From Chryseobacterium taklimakanense (GTDB lineage: Bacteria; Bacteroidota; Bacteroidia; Flavobacteriales; Weeksellaceae): DNA of 64,000 bases. A model generated the notes under the pieces. The model had not been told where the DNA came from. It saw nothing but the letters and a program-made list of their open reading frames with translations, and made no database searches. Location of the stretch: assembly GCF_900187185.1 (NCBI RefSeq), contig NZ_LT906465.1, positions 434,001 through 498,000 on the forward strand, given 5' to 3'. Made by a program: the position numbers and the translations under genes. How positions within the stretch are numbered: the stretch's first letter is position 1; each line of letters begins with the position of its first letter. Positions 1 to 8,189 of this stretch are shown here, piece after piece.

Positions 1-24
1 TTCTGCTGGATTTATTTCTGCCAT
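1..24 (-). CDS. atpA: ATP synthase F1 subunit alpha, N-terminal start only (partial)
   Basis: Only the first eight codons are in the window; read on the minus strand they give M-A-E-I-N-P-A-E, the usual Bacteroidota AtpA start. The gene runs off the left edge. It lies 15 nt after the atpH stop, so it is the next gene of the atp operon. The alpha subunit is the non-catalytic nucleotide-binding F1 subunit. The call rests on the start peptide plus operon position. Confidence 0.8.
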
Positions 25-39
25 TTTGGTTGTTTTTTC

Positions 40-576
40 TTAATTAACTTGGAAATCTTTTCTTAATTTATTCAGCTTGTTTTTCACCGAAGCATCTACC
101 TGCTGGTCGCCAACTCTTAGAATATAACCTCCTAAAACATCTGGATTGATATTGGTTTGCAGGTCAAAATTCTGAGATTTTACCAAACCGGAAGATTTAA
201 TAATCTCATCGATATTCGCGTCTGAAAGCGGTGCTGCAGTGGTAAGCGTAATTCTTTGGATTCCCTGCATATCTTCCACTTTATTAATGAATTCCTGGGC
301 AATATCTTTCAGGTGGGTTTCCCTTCCCTGCTTGATGACAAGGCTGATCAGGTTTTTGGCTACTGGTGAAAAGTTTTTGAAAATTTCAGAAGCTGCAGCA
401 GTCTTCTTCTTACTGTCGATGAAAGGTGTTGCGAAGAAAGAATTCAGCTCCTTGCTGTCTTTCATCACTTTTACCACGTCCTTCATTTCAGCAAAAACAG
501 ACGCTGTATTACCGGTTTCCTCTGTGAAATCCAGCAAACCCTGCGCATATCTTTTTGCTACTTTGGATGTAAGCAT
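40..576 (-). CDS. atpH: ATP synthase F1 subunit delta
   Basis: Encodes 178 residues, the normal length for the delta (OSCP) subunit that ties the F1 head to the peripheral stalk. The N-terminal helical domain starts with the typical VAKRYAQGLLDF segment, and the C-terminal part has the family signature IL..G..ILRVGDQQVDASVKNKL, which forms the b-subunit contact. It starts 2 nt after the atpF stop and precedes atpA, the standard F1 order. Cytoplasmic, membrane-associated complex. No oddities seen. Confidence 0.96.
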   Translation of the reverse strand: MLTSKVAKRYAQGLLDFTEETGNTASVFAEMKDVVKVMKDSKELNSFFATPFIDSKKKTAAASEIFKNFSPVAKNLISLVIKQGRETHLKDIAQEFINKVEDMQGIQRITLTTAAPLSDANIDEIIKSSGLVKSQNFDLQTNINPDVLGGYILRVGDQQVDASVKNKLNKLRKDFQVN

Positions 577-578
577 TA

Positions 579-1076
579 TTAGTTAAGATTAGATTTGTTT
601 AAATAATTTTCAACTAAAGCGTTCTGAGCTTCGCTGCTGTCCAGTTTCTGCTGAAGGATGTTCTCTGCAATATTTACAGACAAAGCACCGATTTGGCTTT
701 TGATGTCAGCCATGGCAGCAGATTTCTCAGCCTGGATAGACTGTCTTGCCTGGTCAATCATTTTGTCGCCTTCAGTTTTTGCAGCGTCTTTAGCTTCAGC
801 TACGATTTTTTCCTTTATCTCTCTTGCCTCTTTCAAGATAGCATCTCTTTCAGCTTTTGCCTCGCGGATGATATTTTCGTTCTCAGCCTTCAGGTTCTTC
901 ATTTCATCTCTTGCAAGCTGAGCCTGGTTCAGGGCATCCTGAATAGAAACTTCTCTCTCGTTGATTGCATTAAGAATGGGCTTCCAGGCGAATTTACCAA
1001 GAACAAATAGTAAAATCAGGAAAACTACTGATTGGATGATAAATAATCCTGACGAAAAATTTTCTAATAATCCCAT
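579..1076 (-). CDS. atpF: ATP synthase F0 subunit b
   Basis: 165-residue peripheral-stalk subunit. One hydrophobic N-terminal membrane segment (about residues 10-30, FIIQSVVFLILLFVLGKFAW) is followed by a long charged Ala/Lys/Glu-rich helix (about 40-130) expected to form the coiled-coil stator. Length matches bacterial AtpF. It is separated from atpE by about 94 nt carrying a strong hairpin, whereas atpF-atpH-atpA are nearly abutting, suggesting one tightly coupled translation block downstream of atpE. Confidence 0.96.
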   Translation of the reverse strand: MGLLENFSSGLFIIQSVVFLILLFVLGKFAWKPILNAINEREVSIQDALNQAQLARDEMKNLKAENENIIREAKAERDAILKEAREIKEKIVAEAKDAAKTEGDKMIDQARQSIQAEKSAAMADIKSQIGALSVNIAENILQQKLDSSEAQNALVENYLNKSNLN

Positions 1077-1115
1077 AAGATATAAATAGTTGTTTTAATT
1101 TAAATTTTTAAAAAT

Positions 1116-1146
1116 CACCTGCCGGAACCAACCGTTGCGGCAGGTG
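1116..1146 (-). terminator. Intercistronic hairpin between atpE and atpF
   Basis: A perfect 9-bp GC-rich stem (CACCTGCCG at 1116-1124 with CGGCAGGTG at 1138-1146, 13-nt loop) sits in the only sizeable gap of the atp operon. On the transcribed (minus) strand it is followed by ATTTTTAAAAATTT, a weak U tract. It could be a leaky terminator or an mRNA-stabilising 3' end that favours atpE transcripts, since the c ring needs many more copies than b, delta or alpha. Confidence 0.55.
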
Positions 1147-1170
1147 AAGTTTTTTAAGAATGTCTTAAAA

Positions 1171-1362
1171 TTAAACTGCGAAAAGAGCAGCAAATGCAAG
1201 ACCTTCAACAAGTGCAGCAGCAATAAGCATCGCTGTCTGTAGTTTACCAGACTGCTCTGGCTGGCGTGCCATACCTTCTAAAGCGGCAGCACCAATTTTA
1301 CCGATACCGATACCAGCACCAATTACTACTAAACCTGCACCTACTAATTTTGGAATTTCCAT
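1171..1362 (-). CDS. atpE: ATP synthase F0 subunit c
   Basis: 63-residue hairpin protein with two membrane helices joined by the polar RQPEQ loop (residues 33-37). The ion-carrying carboxylate is Glu53 in LVEGLAF. The residue after it is Gly rather than Ser/Thr and there is no matching Gln/Glu pair in helix 1, so this looks like a proton type rather than a sodium type ring. Lies between atpB and atpF in the operon. Confidence 0.96.
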   Translation of the reverse strand: MEIPKLVGAGLVVIGAGIGIGKIGAAALEGMARQPEQSGKLQTAMLIAAALVEGLAFAALFAV

Positions 1363-1413
1363 AATATAAAAATTTAAAAAATTTGTTTTTTGTTTTTGTT
1401 TAAAATCTTTTTC

Positions 1414-2580
1414 TTAATGGTGAGCTGCCTCGCCTTCGTGGTGGTGTTCTTCATTTGCCATACCGAAGTAAACCGCAGAAAGCATCGTGAAGATATAAGC
1501 CTGAAGGAATGCTACCAGTATTTCAAGTAAATAAAGAACGAAAGTAAGGAACGGGAACGCTATACCGGCGATGACATTCTTGAAGAAATAGATCATCGCG
1601 ATCAGCGACATAATTACAATGTGTCCCGCGGTCATGTTCGCAAAGAGACGGATAAGAAGCGCAAACGGCTTGATGAACATCCCGATAATCTCAATTGGCA
1701 TCATTACCAGTTTCATTGGCAACGGCAGGCCCGGCATCCAGAAAATGTGCTGCCAGTAATTCCTGTTGGCTGTGAACTGTGTAAGAATGAACGTAAAGAT
1801 TGCTAGAGCTGCAGTTACCGCAAGCTGTCCTGTCACGTTGATTCCGAAAGGCATCAAACCAAAAATATTCAGAAATAAAATAAAGAAGAAAATCGTTAAA
1901 AGGTAACCGACGTACTTCTTGTATTTCGGGCCGATGTTCGGTTTAGCGATTTCATCTCTGATGAAGATAATCAAAGGTTCGAAAAGTTTTGCTGCGCCGC
2001 TTGGAACAAGAGATTTCCTGTAGCTTTTTGCCATACCGCCGAAGATCAAAATCATCAGCAAGCCTGTGATCAGGATCATCATCACACTTTTGGTGATAGA
2101 AAGGTCAAGAACCTTTTCATTGGTCGCGTGGTCTTTGTCATCTAAATTGATGGTACCGCTGGCATCAGTCTTATAGATTTTTTCGTGGTAAAGCGCATAT
2201 TTCTGGCCTTTACTCTCTACTACACTGTATTTTTTACCGTGAGCATCTTTCATTTGCTGCCCGTGGTGAAATTTAGAACTCATAAAAGAGTGCAGCCCGT
2301 TTGCTTTATCATAAAAAATAACAGGCAGTGGGAAACCGATGTGATGTTCCGTACCGTCTGCTTTTTTCTCGACCATGATGTCGAAGCTGTGCGCATCTAA
2401 AAGGTGATGGCTGATGAAGTCTTTGTTTTCCTGCTTGGTGATTTCTCTCTCATCCATCGGAGCAGCAGTTTCAGTTTTGACAACTGTGGCCGTGGTGGTT
2501 GTGGCAACCGCGTGATCCTGCGCAAAAGAAGGTGAAAAAATGGATAAAAATCCGGCTAAAAGTATTACTCTTTTCAGCAT
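1414..2580 (-). CDS. atpB: ATP synthase F0 subunit a
   Basis: 388 residues, much longer than the roughly 270-residue proteobacterial subunit a. A signal peptide (residues 1-20, ending SFAQ) is followed by about 140 polar residues predicted to be periplasmic, then the membrane domain from about residue 165. The essential stator arginine is visible at about R311 in LLIRLFANMTAGH. The tail is His-rich. The exported N-terminal extension is common in Bacteroidota AtpB; its role is not known to me. Forms the proton half-channels with the c ring. Confidence 0.96.
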   Translation of the reverse strand: MLKRVILLAGFLSIFSPSFAQDHAVATTTTATVVKTETAAPMDEREITKQENKDFISHHLLDAHSFDIMVEKKADGTEHHIGFPLPVIFYDKANGLHSFMSSKFHHGQQMKDAHGKKYSVVESKGQKYALYHEKIYKTDASGTINLDDKDHATNEKVLDLSITKSVMMILITGLLMILIFGGMAKSYRKSLVPSGAAKLFEPLIIFIRDEIAKPNIGPKYKKYVGYLLTIFFFILFLNIFGLMPFGINVTGQLAVTAALAIFTFILTQFTANRNYWQHIFWMPGLPLPMKLVMMPIEIIGMFIKPFALLIRLFANMTAGHIVIMSLIAMIYFFKNVIAGIAFPFLTFVLYLLEILVAFLQAYIFTMLSAVYFGMANEEHHHEGEAAHH

Positions 2581-2644
2581 TGCTGTATCTCTTTTTAAAG
2601 TTTTGCAAAAATAGGATAAATAATCCTAATATAAAAACTAATAT

Positions 2645-3049
2645 TTACTGATTTTTTTCATCTTTTTCAGGGTCTTTTTTGTCTGCCGATCGGATCATAT
2701 TTACGGTGAAAACAGTTTCCAGAAAAAGCGAAAAAAGATAAGGCAGAATAAAGTGGAATTTATAGTTCGGAATCTCCGTGATATTGAGCTTTTTGCGGAT
2801 GATGAAAACCATCGCCAGCTTGAACATTACCAATCCCAAAAATACAAAACCAAGATACTCAGGATATATTTTTTTAAAGATGGAAACAATGGTAAGCACC
2901 ATCATAAACAGAATGGTCAGAAAAAAATAATAGCGGATCAGGGTGGTTTCAAAACCGATTCCCAAACACTGCCACAACAGAAAATGCACCGCAAACATTA
3001 TAAAATACAAGGCAATCAGCAGGTTATTATTTGTAAAATTCAGCTTCAT
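2645..3049 (-). CDS. Small four-helix membrane protein in the atp operon (DUF6168-like)
   Basis: 134 residues with four hydrophobic segments (about 8-30, 38-60, 66-88, 100-122) and a charged C-terminal tail rich in Lys, Asp and Glu. Its start overlaps the atpZ stop by 4 nt (ATGA) and it precedes atpB by 64 nt, the position that atpI holds in many bacteria. It resembles Flavobacteriia proteins annotated DUF6168; a role as an AtpI-like assembly factor or Mg transporter for F0 is inference from position only. Confidence 0.75.
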   Translation of the reverse strand: MKLNFTNNNLLIALYFIMFAVHFLLWQCLGIGFETTLIRYYFFLTILFMMVLTIVSIFKKIYPEYLGFVFLGLVMFKLAMVFIIRKKLNITEIPNYKFHFILPYLFSLFLETVFTVNMIRSADKKDPEKDEKNQ

Positions 3050-3309
3050 TTCTGTACGTTTTTCAGTTGCCTCAAAAGGTTATAAAAAGCCAGACCCATT
3101 CCTATAAAACCAATGGCAATCGTAAGCAGGTTATTTTCAATCCCATAATGGTCGTTGAGTTTTTTGCCGCCCCAAAACGCCAGCCCCATCGTTCCCAGCA
3201 TCTGGAAAACGATTGCTGAGTAAATTCCATACTGACGGATTCCGCTTTTGGCAAAATCTGCCATGTCTTTTTCTGAAGAACCGTCTTTTTTTAAATCTTT
3301 TTCAGACAT
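3046..3309 (-). CDS. atpZ: AtpZ/AtpI family protein
   Basis: 87-residue protein with a short charged N-terminus (MSEKDLKKDG) and two membrane segments separated by a GGKKLNDHYG loop, the AtpZ/AtpI pattern. The reading frame is open another 30 codons upstream, but that part is Phe/Lys-rich and unlike the family, so the start at 3309 is preferred. It is the first gene of the atp operon and translationally coupled to the next gene. AtpZ-type proteins are implicated in c-ring assembly or Mg uptake. Confidence 0.8.
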   Translation of the reverse strand: MSEKDLKKDGSSEKDMADFAKSGIRQYGIYSAIVFQMLGTMGLAFWGGKKLNDHYGIENNLLTIAIGFIGMGLAFYNLLRQLKNVQK

Positions 3310-3324
3310 TAAATTTGATTTATG

Positions 3325-3332
3325 CAAAGATA
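3325..3332 (-). promoter_or_regulatory. Candidate -7 box for the atp operon
   Basis: On the minus strand this reads TATCTTTG, a full match to the Bacteroidota -7 consensus TAnnTTTG, 15 nt upstream of the preferred atpZ start. No clear TTTG -33 box at the usual distance, so support is partial. Confidence 0.35.
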
Positions 3333-3421
3333 ACTTAAATCCAAATATTTTAAAATACAGAAAAATCTTCAATCTTCGGAAAGGATTAGCTATGAACATT
3401 TTAAAAACACAAATATTTCCT

Positions 3422-3429
3422 TATTTTTG
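3422..3429 (+). promoter_or_regulatory. Candidate -7 box for ffh
   Basis: TATTTTTG matches TAnnTTTG and ends 19 nt before the ffh start. Together with the minus-strand box at 3325-3332 it makes the 3310-3448 gap a divergent promoter region for atp and ffh. No clear -33 partner. Confidence 0.4.
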
Positions 3430-3448
3430 CAGTCCTTAAATAAATTAT

Positions 3449-4822
3449 ATGTTCAACAGTTTACAGGAAAAACTAGATAAAGCATTACACAATATTGCCG
3501 GCCGCGGCAAAATTACCGAGATCAACGTAGCAGAAACCGTGAAGGAAATCCGCCGTGCCTTGGTTGATGCCGACGTGAATTACAAGGTTGCCAAAGACCT
3601 CACCAAACGCGTTCAGGACAAAGCTTTGGGACAGAACGTTCTTACCAGTTTAACGCCGGGCCAGCTGATGACCAAAATCGTTCATGATGAATTGGTTGAC
3701 CTGATGGGCGGCTCGCAGGAAGGCATCAACCTTTCCGGGAAACCAACGGTCATTCTTATCGCCGGTTTGCAGGGTTCAGGTAAAACAACCTTCTCCGGTA
3801 AGCTTGCGAACTATTTAAAGACAAAAAGAGGCAAAAAACCCTTACTTGTTGCCTGCGACGTTTACAGGCCAGCTGCAATCGAGCAGCTGAAAGTTCTCGG
3901 AAGCCAAGTGAATGTTCCTGTTTATACCGAAGAAGGCGCCACCAATCCTTCTGCGATTGCAGAAAATGCTGTGAAATTCGCGACACAAAACAATCACGAT
4001 GTCGTAATTGTAGATACCGCCGGCCGTTTGGCAATTGATGAGCAGATGATGAACGAGATCAGATCCGTGCATTATTTCATCAAGCCGCAGGAAACGCTTT
4101 TCGTAGTGGATTCCATGACCGGTCAGGACGCCGTGAACACCGCTAAAGCCTTCAATGATGCACTAAATTTTGACGGCGTTGTACTTACAAAATTAGACGG
4201 TGATACCCGTGGTGGTGCCGCACTAACCATCCGTTCCGTAGTGGAAAAACCGATTAAATTTATTTCCACAGGAGAAAAAATGGAAGCGCTCGACCTGTTC
4301 TATCCGGAAAGGATGGCCGACAGAATTCTGGGGATGGGTGACGTAGTTTCCCTTGTTGAAAGAGCCCAGGAGCAGTTTGATGAAGAAGAAGCAAAAAAAC
4401 TCCACAAGAAAATTGCTAAAAACGAATTCGGCTTTGATGATTTCCTAAAGCAGATCAACCAGATCAAAAAAATGGGAAATATGAAAGATCTCATGGGCAT
4501 GATTCCTGGAGTCGGAAAAGCAATTAAAGATGTAGACATCAATGATGACGCATTCAAACATATCGAAGCCATCATCCACTCCATGACGCCGGAAGAGCGA
4601 AGAAAGCCATCCCTCATCGATATGAGCCGCAAGAAAAGAATCGCAAGAGGTTCCGGAAGAAAACTTGAAGATGTAAATCAGTTGATGAAGCAGTTTGACC
4701 AAATGGGTAAAATGATGAAAATGATGCAGGGGCCACAAGGCAGACAAATGATGCAGATGATGCAGAAAATGGGCGGACCTGGCGGAATGCCGGGAATGGG
4801 CGGCAATCTTTTCGGAAGATGA
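3449..4822 (+). CDS. ffh: Signal recognition particle protein Ffh (SRP54)
   Basis: 457 residues, normal for Ffh. N-terminal helical bundle (1-90), then the G domain with P-loop GLQGSGKTT (106-114), DTAGR and TKLDG motifs, and a C-terminal M domain that is extremely Met-rich (the last ~60 residues include MGKMMKMMQ and GGPGGMPGMGG) and binds signal peptides and 4.5S RNA. With FtsY it delivers ribosomes making inner-membrane proteins. Single gene with its own terminator. The SRP RNA gene was not found nearby. Confidence 0.98.
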   Translation: MFNSLQEKLDKALHNIAGRGKITEINVAETVKEIRRALVDADVNYKVAKDLTKRVQDKALGQNVLTSLTPGQLMTKIVHDELVDLMGGSQEGINLSGKPTVILIAGLQGSGKTTFSGKLANYLKTKRGKKPLLVACDVYRPAAIEQLKVLGSQVNVPVYTEEGATNPSAIAENAVKFATQNNHDVVIVDTAGRLAIDEQMMNEIRSVHYFIKPQETLFVVDSMTGQDAVNTAKAFNDALNFDGVVLTKLDGDTRGGAALTIRSVVEKPIKFISTGEKMEALDLFYPERMADRILGMGDVVSLVERAQEQFDEEEAKKLHKKIAKNEFGFDDFLKQINQIKKMGNMKDLMGMIPGVGKAIKDVDINDDAFKHIEAIIHSMTPEERRKPSLIDMSRKKRIARGSGRKLEDVNQLMKQFDQMGKMMKMMQGPQGRQMMQMMQKMGGPGGMPGMGGNLFGR

Positions 4823-4841
4823 AAATTAACTTACTGACATG

Positions 4842-4872
4842 AAAAATCCTGAATCTTTGATTCGGGATTTTT
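4842..4872 (+). terminator. Rho-independent terminator after ffh
   Basis: Hairpin AAATCCTGAATC / GATTCGGGATTT around a 3-nt TTT loop, with one T-G pair, followed by a T tract; begins 20 nt after the ffh stop. Confidence 0.8.
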
Positions 4873-4899
4873 TATGCCAACAGCACATAACTCAATAAA

Positions 4900-4923
4900 A
4901 AATCCCGGGATTAACCGGGATTT
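4900..4923 (-). terminator. Terminator for the minus-strand beta-barrel gene
   Basis: Perfect 9-bp stem AAATCCCGG / CCGGGATTT with a 6-nt loop. On the minus strand it ends in a T run, 23 nt after the stop of the gene at 4947-5438; it also faces the ffh terminator, insulating convergent transcription. Confidence 0.75.
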
Positions 4924-4946
4924 CAATGACATGTTTTTTGGATAAG

Positions 4947-5438
4947 TTATTGTCCAAGTTTGAATGCTACTCCAACATTTACAGAACCTATCGATCCGTT
5001 ATTGCTGATTCCTTTGTAAGCAAGATAAAATTCTGTATTTCCGCTCTCGTAACCAACTTTTGGCTGATAATAGAATCCGCCATCAGAATCTTTTGCGGTC
5101 TCCAGTGCGTAACCCAAATCTGCTCCAAGGAAGAAATTTGGTGCAACCGTGTATTTTGCAGTAGCAGCAATAGGAATTACTCCTGCGCCATCAACATAAT
5201 CGCTGTAATCTGATTTTACGAAATAATGTGAATAACCCGATGTAAGACCAAGGTCAAACCCTGAACCCATATTCCACAGGTAAGCAACATCAGCTCCAGC
5301 ATTAAAGCTAGACACATCAGCAGCGTCACCAGTTATCAATCCCACATGGAATCCCAATTTAGGATATCCTGAAGCCTGTGCATTCAAGGAAACAGCGCCT
5401 AAAAGTGCAAAGGCACCGGCTAAAAATAATTTTTTCAT
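4947..5438 (-). CDS. Small secreted outer-membrane beta-barrel protein
   Basis: 163 residues starting with a clear signal peptide (MKKLFLAGAFALLGAVSLNA, cut after about residue 20). The rest alternates short hydrophobic/polar strands with many Gly, Tyr and Phe and ends in FKLGQ, a pattern typical of small eight-stranded outer-membrane barrels. Four or so strand-like repeats beginning with GAD or GLT can be seen. Function unknown. It is monocistronic between its own terminator and the phoH gene. Confidence 0.8.
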   Translation of the reverse strand: MKKLFLAGAFALLGAVSLNAQASGYPKLGFHVGLITGDAADVSSFNAGADVAYLWNMGSGFDLGLTSGYSHYFVKSDYSDYVDGAGVIPIAATAKYTVAPNFFLGADLGYALETAKDSDGGFYYQPKVGYESGNTEFYLAYKGISNNGSIGSVNVGVAFKLGQ

Positions 5439-5673
5439 AATGGTTAATTTTTTCTTGTTAACAAAACAAAAATAACACTTAATGTGATACCAGCCAACTT
5501 TTTATTGTGAATTTTATAATAAAATATGGCTTTTGATTATAATAAACTATTAATCATTATTAAACACAAAAAGCAAGTAATTGATGTAAAAATTTAGCTA
5601 ACAGACTATTGAGCGCCTACGTTTAAACTAAAGATTCAGGGTCTGAAATCTCCAGATTTTGAGGATTTGATAA

Positions 5674-6633
5674 TTACTCCTCCCGCATCCTTTTTTCTTC
5701 GTTGTTGTATGCTAAGATAATCTTTTTCACAACCGGGTGCCTTACAACATCCTCTTCTGTGAGGTGTACAAATCCAATTTCATTGACATCTTTCAGGATT
5801 CTCATCGCTTCTTTCAAGCCAGATTTTTGTTTTAATGGCAAATCGACCTGGCTTGGATCACCGGTGATGATGAATTTCGCATTCATTCCCATTCTGGTTA
5901 AGAACATTTTCATTTGGGAATGCGTTGTATTTTGAGCTTCATCCAGAATTACGAAGGCTTCATCCAGCGTTCTGCCCCGCATAAATGCCAAAGGCGCCAC
6001 TTCAATCACTTTTTTCTCGATAAAACCTTCAAGTTTTTCGTGCGGAATCATGTCACGGAGCGCATCATAAAGCGGCTGTAAATAAGGGTCAAGCTTTTCT
6101 TTTAAATCTCCAGGAAGAAATCCGAGGCTCTCGCCGGCTTCCACGGCGGGACGTGTGAGAATGATTCTTTTAACCTCCTTGTCGCGCAGTGCTTTTGCAG
6201 CTAAGGCCACACTGGTATAAGTTTTTCCTGTTCCGGCAGGACCAATGGCGAAAACCATATCCTTCTTTTCAACTTCTTTTACCAGTTTCTTAAGGTTGGT
6301 CGTTTTGGCTTTGATCACTTTCCCGTTTACGCCTTTTACGATAATATCCTGATCAAAAACCAGCTGTTTTTCGGTTTCGTCTTTTATTTTAAGGATATTT
6401 TCTACATCTTTTATTGTGATGGAGTTGTTTGTGGAGATGAAGGCTGCAATGTCTTCCAGTCTTTGCTTCAGCACATCGAGCGCTTCCTGGTTGCCCATTG
6501 CAAAAATATAATTGTCGCGTCCGGTTATTTTTAAAGTTGGAAAACTCGATTTTATCAGATTAAAATTTTGGTTCTGTACACCGTAGAAAATTTTGGTATC
6601 AATACCCGAAAGTTCGTAATTCAGTTCAAACAT
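5674..6633 (-). CDS. phoH: PhoH-like ATPase
   Basis: 319 residues, the size of the PhoH/PhoL family. A weakly conserved N-terminal region (1-100) precedes the ATPase core with Walker A GPAGTGKTYT (about 130-139), the family signature AFMRGRTLDEAFVILDEAQN (Walker B plus sensor) and TGDPSQVDLP. PhoH proteins are cytoplasmic ATPases linked to RNA metabolism; in other bacteria the gene often neighbours ybeY, which is not seen here. Monocistronic by spacing. Confidence 0.93.
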   Translation of the reverse strand: MFELNYELSGIDTKIFYGVQNQNFNLIKSSFPTLKITGRDNYIFAMGNQEALDVLKQRLEDIAAFISTNNSITIKDVENILKIKDETEKQLVFDQDIIVKGVNGKVIKAKTTNLKKLVKEVEKKDMVFAIGPAGTGKTYTSVALAAKALRDKEVKRIILTRPAVEAGESLGFLPGDLKEKLDPYLQPLYDALRDMIPHEKLEGFIEKKVIEVAPLAFMRGRTLDEAFVILDEAQNTTHSQMKMFLTRMGMNAKFIITGDPSQVDLPLKQKSGLKEAMRILKDVNEIGFVHLTEEDVVRHPVVKKIILAYNNEEKRMREE

Positions 6634-6736
6634 ATATTCCGTTCTGTTATTTGGTTTTTAAAATTATGATATTTTACACAATTTGCAGCAAATAGTTTTC
6701 CACAAATTCTGATTTTCAGAAAAGCGTTTTATTTGT

Positions 6737-6744
6737 TATTTTTG
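6737..6744 (+). promoter_or_regulatory. -7 box placing transcription start at the start codon
   Basis: TATTTTTG, a full match to TAnnTTTG, ends only 4 nt before the ATG at 6749. If used, the mRNA would be leaderless. Confidence 0.45.
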
Positions 6745-6748
6745 CCCA

Positions 6749-7579
6749 ATGCCCGTGATTACCCTAACATCCGATTATGGACTTACCGATTACCGTGTTG
6801 CTGCTATCAAAGGAAGTATACTTACCCAAAAAAGCACTGCGGTAATTGCCGATATCTCTCACGAGATTGAGGCCTACAACCTGCTGCAAACCGCTTATAT
6901 TGTAAGGAATGCTTACAAATATTTTCCCCAGGGCAGCGTGCACATTATTTCCGTAGACAGCTTCTACAGAAAAGAGGTAAAAAGTATTATTTATAAAACG
7001 GACGGCCACTATTTCATCGCTGCTGACAATGGACTGCTGAGTCTGATTTTTTTTGATATGAATCCTGAGGCTATTTACGAAATCACTCTTAATAACCGTT
7101 TTGATGATGAAGTGAATTCCACGACCATCGACATCTTCGTTCCGTCAGCAGTTCACCTTTCGAATGGCGGCGTTCCGGAAGTTATCGGCAGGAAAATTAC
7201 GACAGCCAAAGATCTTTCCTTCCCCCGGGCGGTTCACAATGAAAGCGAAAAAATGATTATCGGCGAGGTTATGTATATCGATAATTTTGGAAATCTGGTC
7301 TCCAACATCAGCAGGAAATTTTTCGAGAAAATAAAATCCAATCACAGTGCTTTTACCGTAAAATTCAGAAATTACGTGATGTCGAATGTGTATAACAACC
7401 ACACCGATTTCGTGAAAATCTGGGAAGAAGAACGGGATTACCACGGTAAAGCCGTTGCAGCATTCAATGAAGCGGCACTGCTGGAGCTCTGCATTTACAA
7501 AGGCAATAAAAACAACGGCGCCAAAACGCTTTTCGGAATGAATGTTGGCGAAAAAGTTTACGTGGAATTCGAGGATTAG
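6749..7579 (+). CDS. SAM hydroxide adenosyltransferase family protein (DUF62)
   Basis: 276 residues. The start MPVITLTSDYG with Asp9, and the internal segments ISHEIEAYN and FVPSAVHLSNGG, are typical of the S-adenosyl-L-methionine hydroxide adenosyltransferase (duf62) family, relatives of fluorinase and chlorinase that convert SAM and water to adenosine and methionine. The C-terminal beta domain begins near residue 170 (GEVMYIDNFGNLVSNI). Stands alone; physiological purpose in this family is unclear. Confidence 0.88.
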   Translation: MPVITLTSDYGLTDYRVAAIKGSILTQKSTAVIADISHEIEAYNLLQTAYIVRNAYKYFPQGSVHIISVDSFYRKEVKSIIYKTDGHYFIAADNGLLSLIFFDMNPEAIYEITLNNRFDDEVNSTTIDIFVPSAVHLSNGGVPEVIGRKITTAKDLSFPRAVHNESEKMIIGEVMYIDNFGNLVSNISRKFFEKIKSNHSAFTVKFRNYVMSNVYNNHTDFVKIWEEERDYHGKAVAAFNEAALLELCIYKGNKNNGAKTLFGMNVGEKVYVEFED

Positions 7580-7598
7580 CACCTTCTTCAATAAACCT

Positions 7599-7606
7599 TA
7601 TATTTG
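7599..7606 (+). promoter_or_regulatory. Candidate -7 box for hemJ
   Basis: TATATTTG ends 18 nt upstream of the hemJ start. It lies 20 nt after the previous stop, so hemJ can be transcribed separately. No -33 box seen. Confidence 0.35.
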
Positions 7607-7624
7607 CATCACTAATTTTTAAAG

Positions 7625-8188
7625 ATGCTTTACACGATCTTAAAAGCGGTTCACATCATTTTCATGGTCAGTTATTTTGCCGGAATCTTTTATCTGGTAA
7701 GGCTTTTCGTGTATTACAAAGATACGGACGAGTTTGATGAAACAAAGCAAAAAGTACTTCGCGGGCAATATGTTTTTATGGCCAGAAGGTTGTGGAATAT
7801 CATCACGGTACCGGCGTTTGTAATTATGCTCGCGTCGGGGCTTACTTTGATATTTTTAAATACAGGACTGCTGAAAATGCCTTGGTTTCATTTGAAACTG
7901 ACTTTTCTGACCGCTCTTTTCATCTATCATCACTGGTGCTGGAAAAAAGTAATTGAGATCAGAGATCTGAATGGCAGCACACTGAACAGTGCCAATATCA
8001 AACTTCGCCAGGCGAATGAGATTGCAACCTTCCTTTTGTTTTTAGTGGTTTTCACGGTCATTTTAAAATCAGCGGTCATTGCATATTGGTGGCAATTAAT
8101 TCTAGGATTTGTCGTTTTGGTGATTACGGTTATGATGATTGTAAAACTTGTAAATGCTAAGAACCCACACAAAGGCCGCAAAGATTAG
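7625..8188 (+). CDS. hemJ: Protoporphyrinogen IX oxidase, HemJ type (CopD-like membrane protein)
   Basis: 187 residues with four to five membrane helices. The N-terminus (LKAVHIIFMVSYFAGIFYLVRLFVY) carries the conserved His9 of HemJ, and the conserved ARRLW segment follows near residue 53; a lysine-bearing HLKLTFL helix is near residue 92. HemJ oxidises protoporphyrinogen IX to protoporphyrin IX late in heme synthesis. Length fits HemJ rather than the longer CopD. No other heme gene is next to it. Confidence 0.85.
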   Translation: MLYTILKAVHIIFMVSYFAGIFYLVRLFVYYKDTDEFDETKQKVLRGQYVFMARRLWNIITVPAFVIMLASGLTLIFLNTGLLKMPWFHLKLTFLTALFIYHHWCWKKVIEIRDLNGSTLNSANIKLRQANEIATFLLFLVVFTVILKSAVIAYWWQLILGFVVLVITVMMIVKLVNAKNPHKGRKD

Positions 8189-8189
8189 C

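Noticed and set aside
5440-5673. 233-nt gap between the beta-barrel gene and phoH
   Set aside because: Examined for tRNA, small RNA and peptides; only AT-rich sequence without a convincing hairpin or frame was seen.
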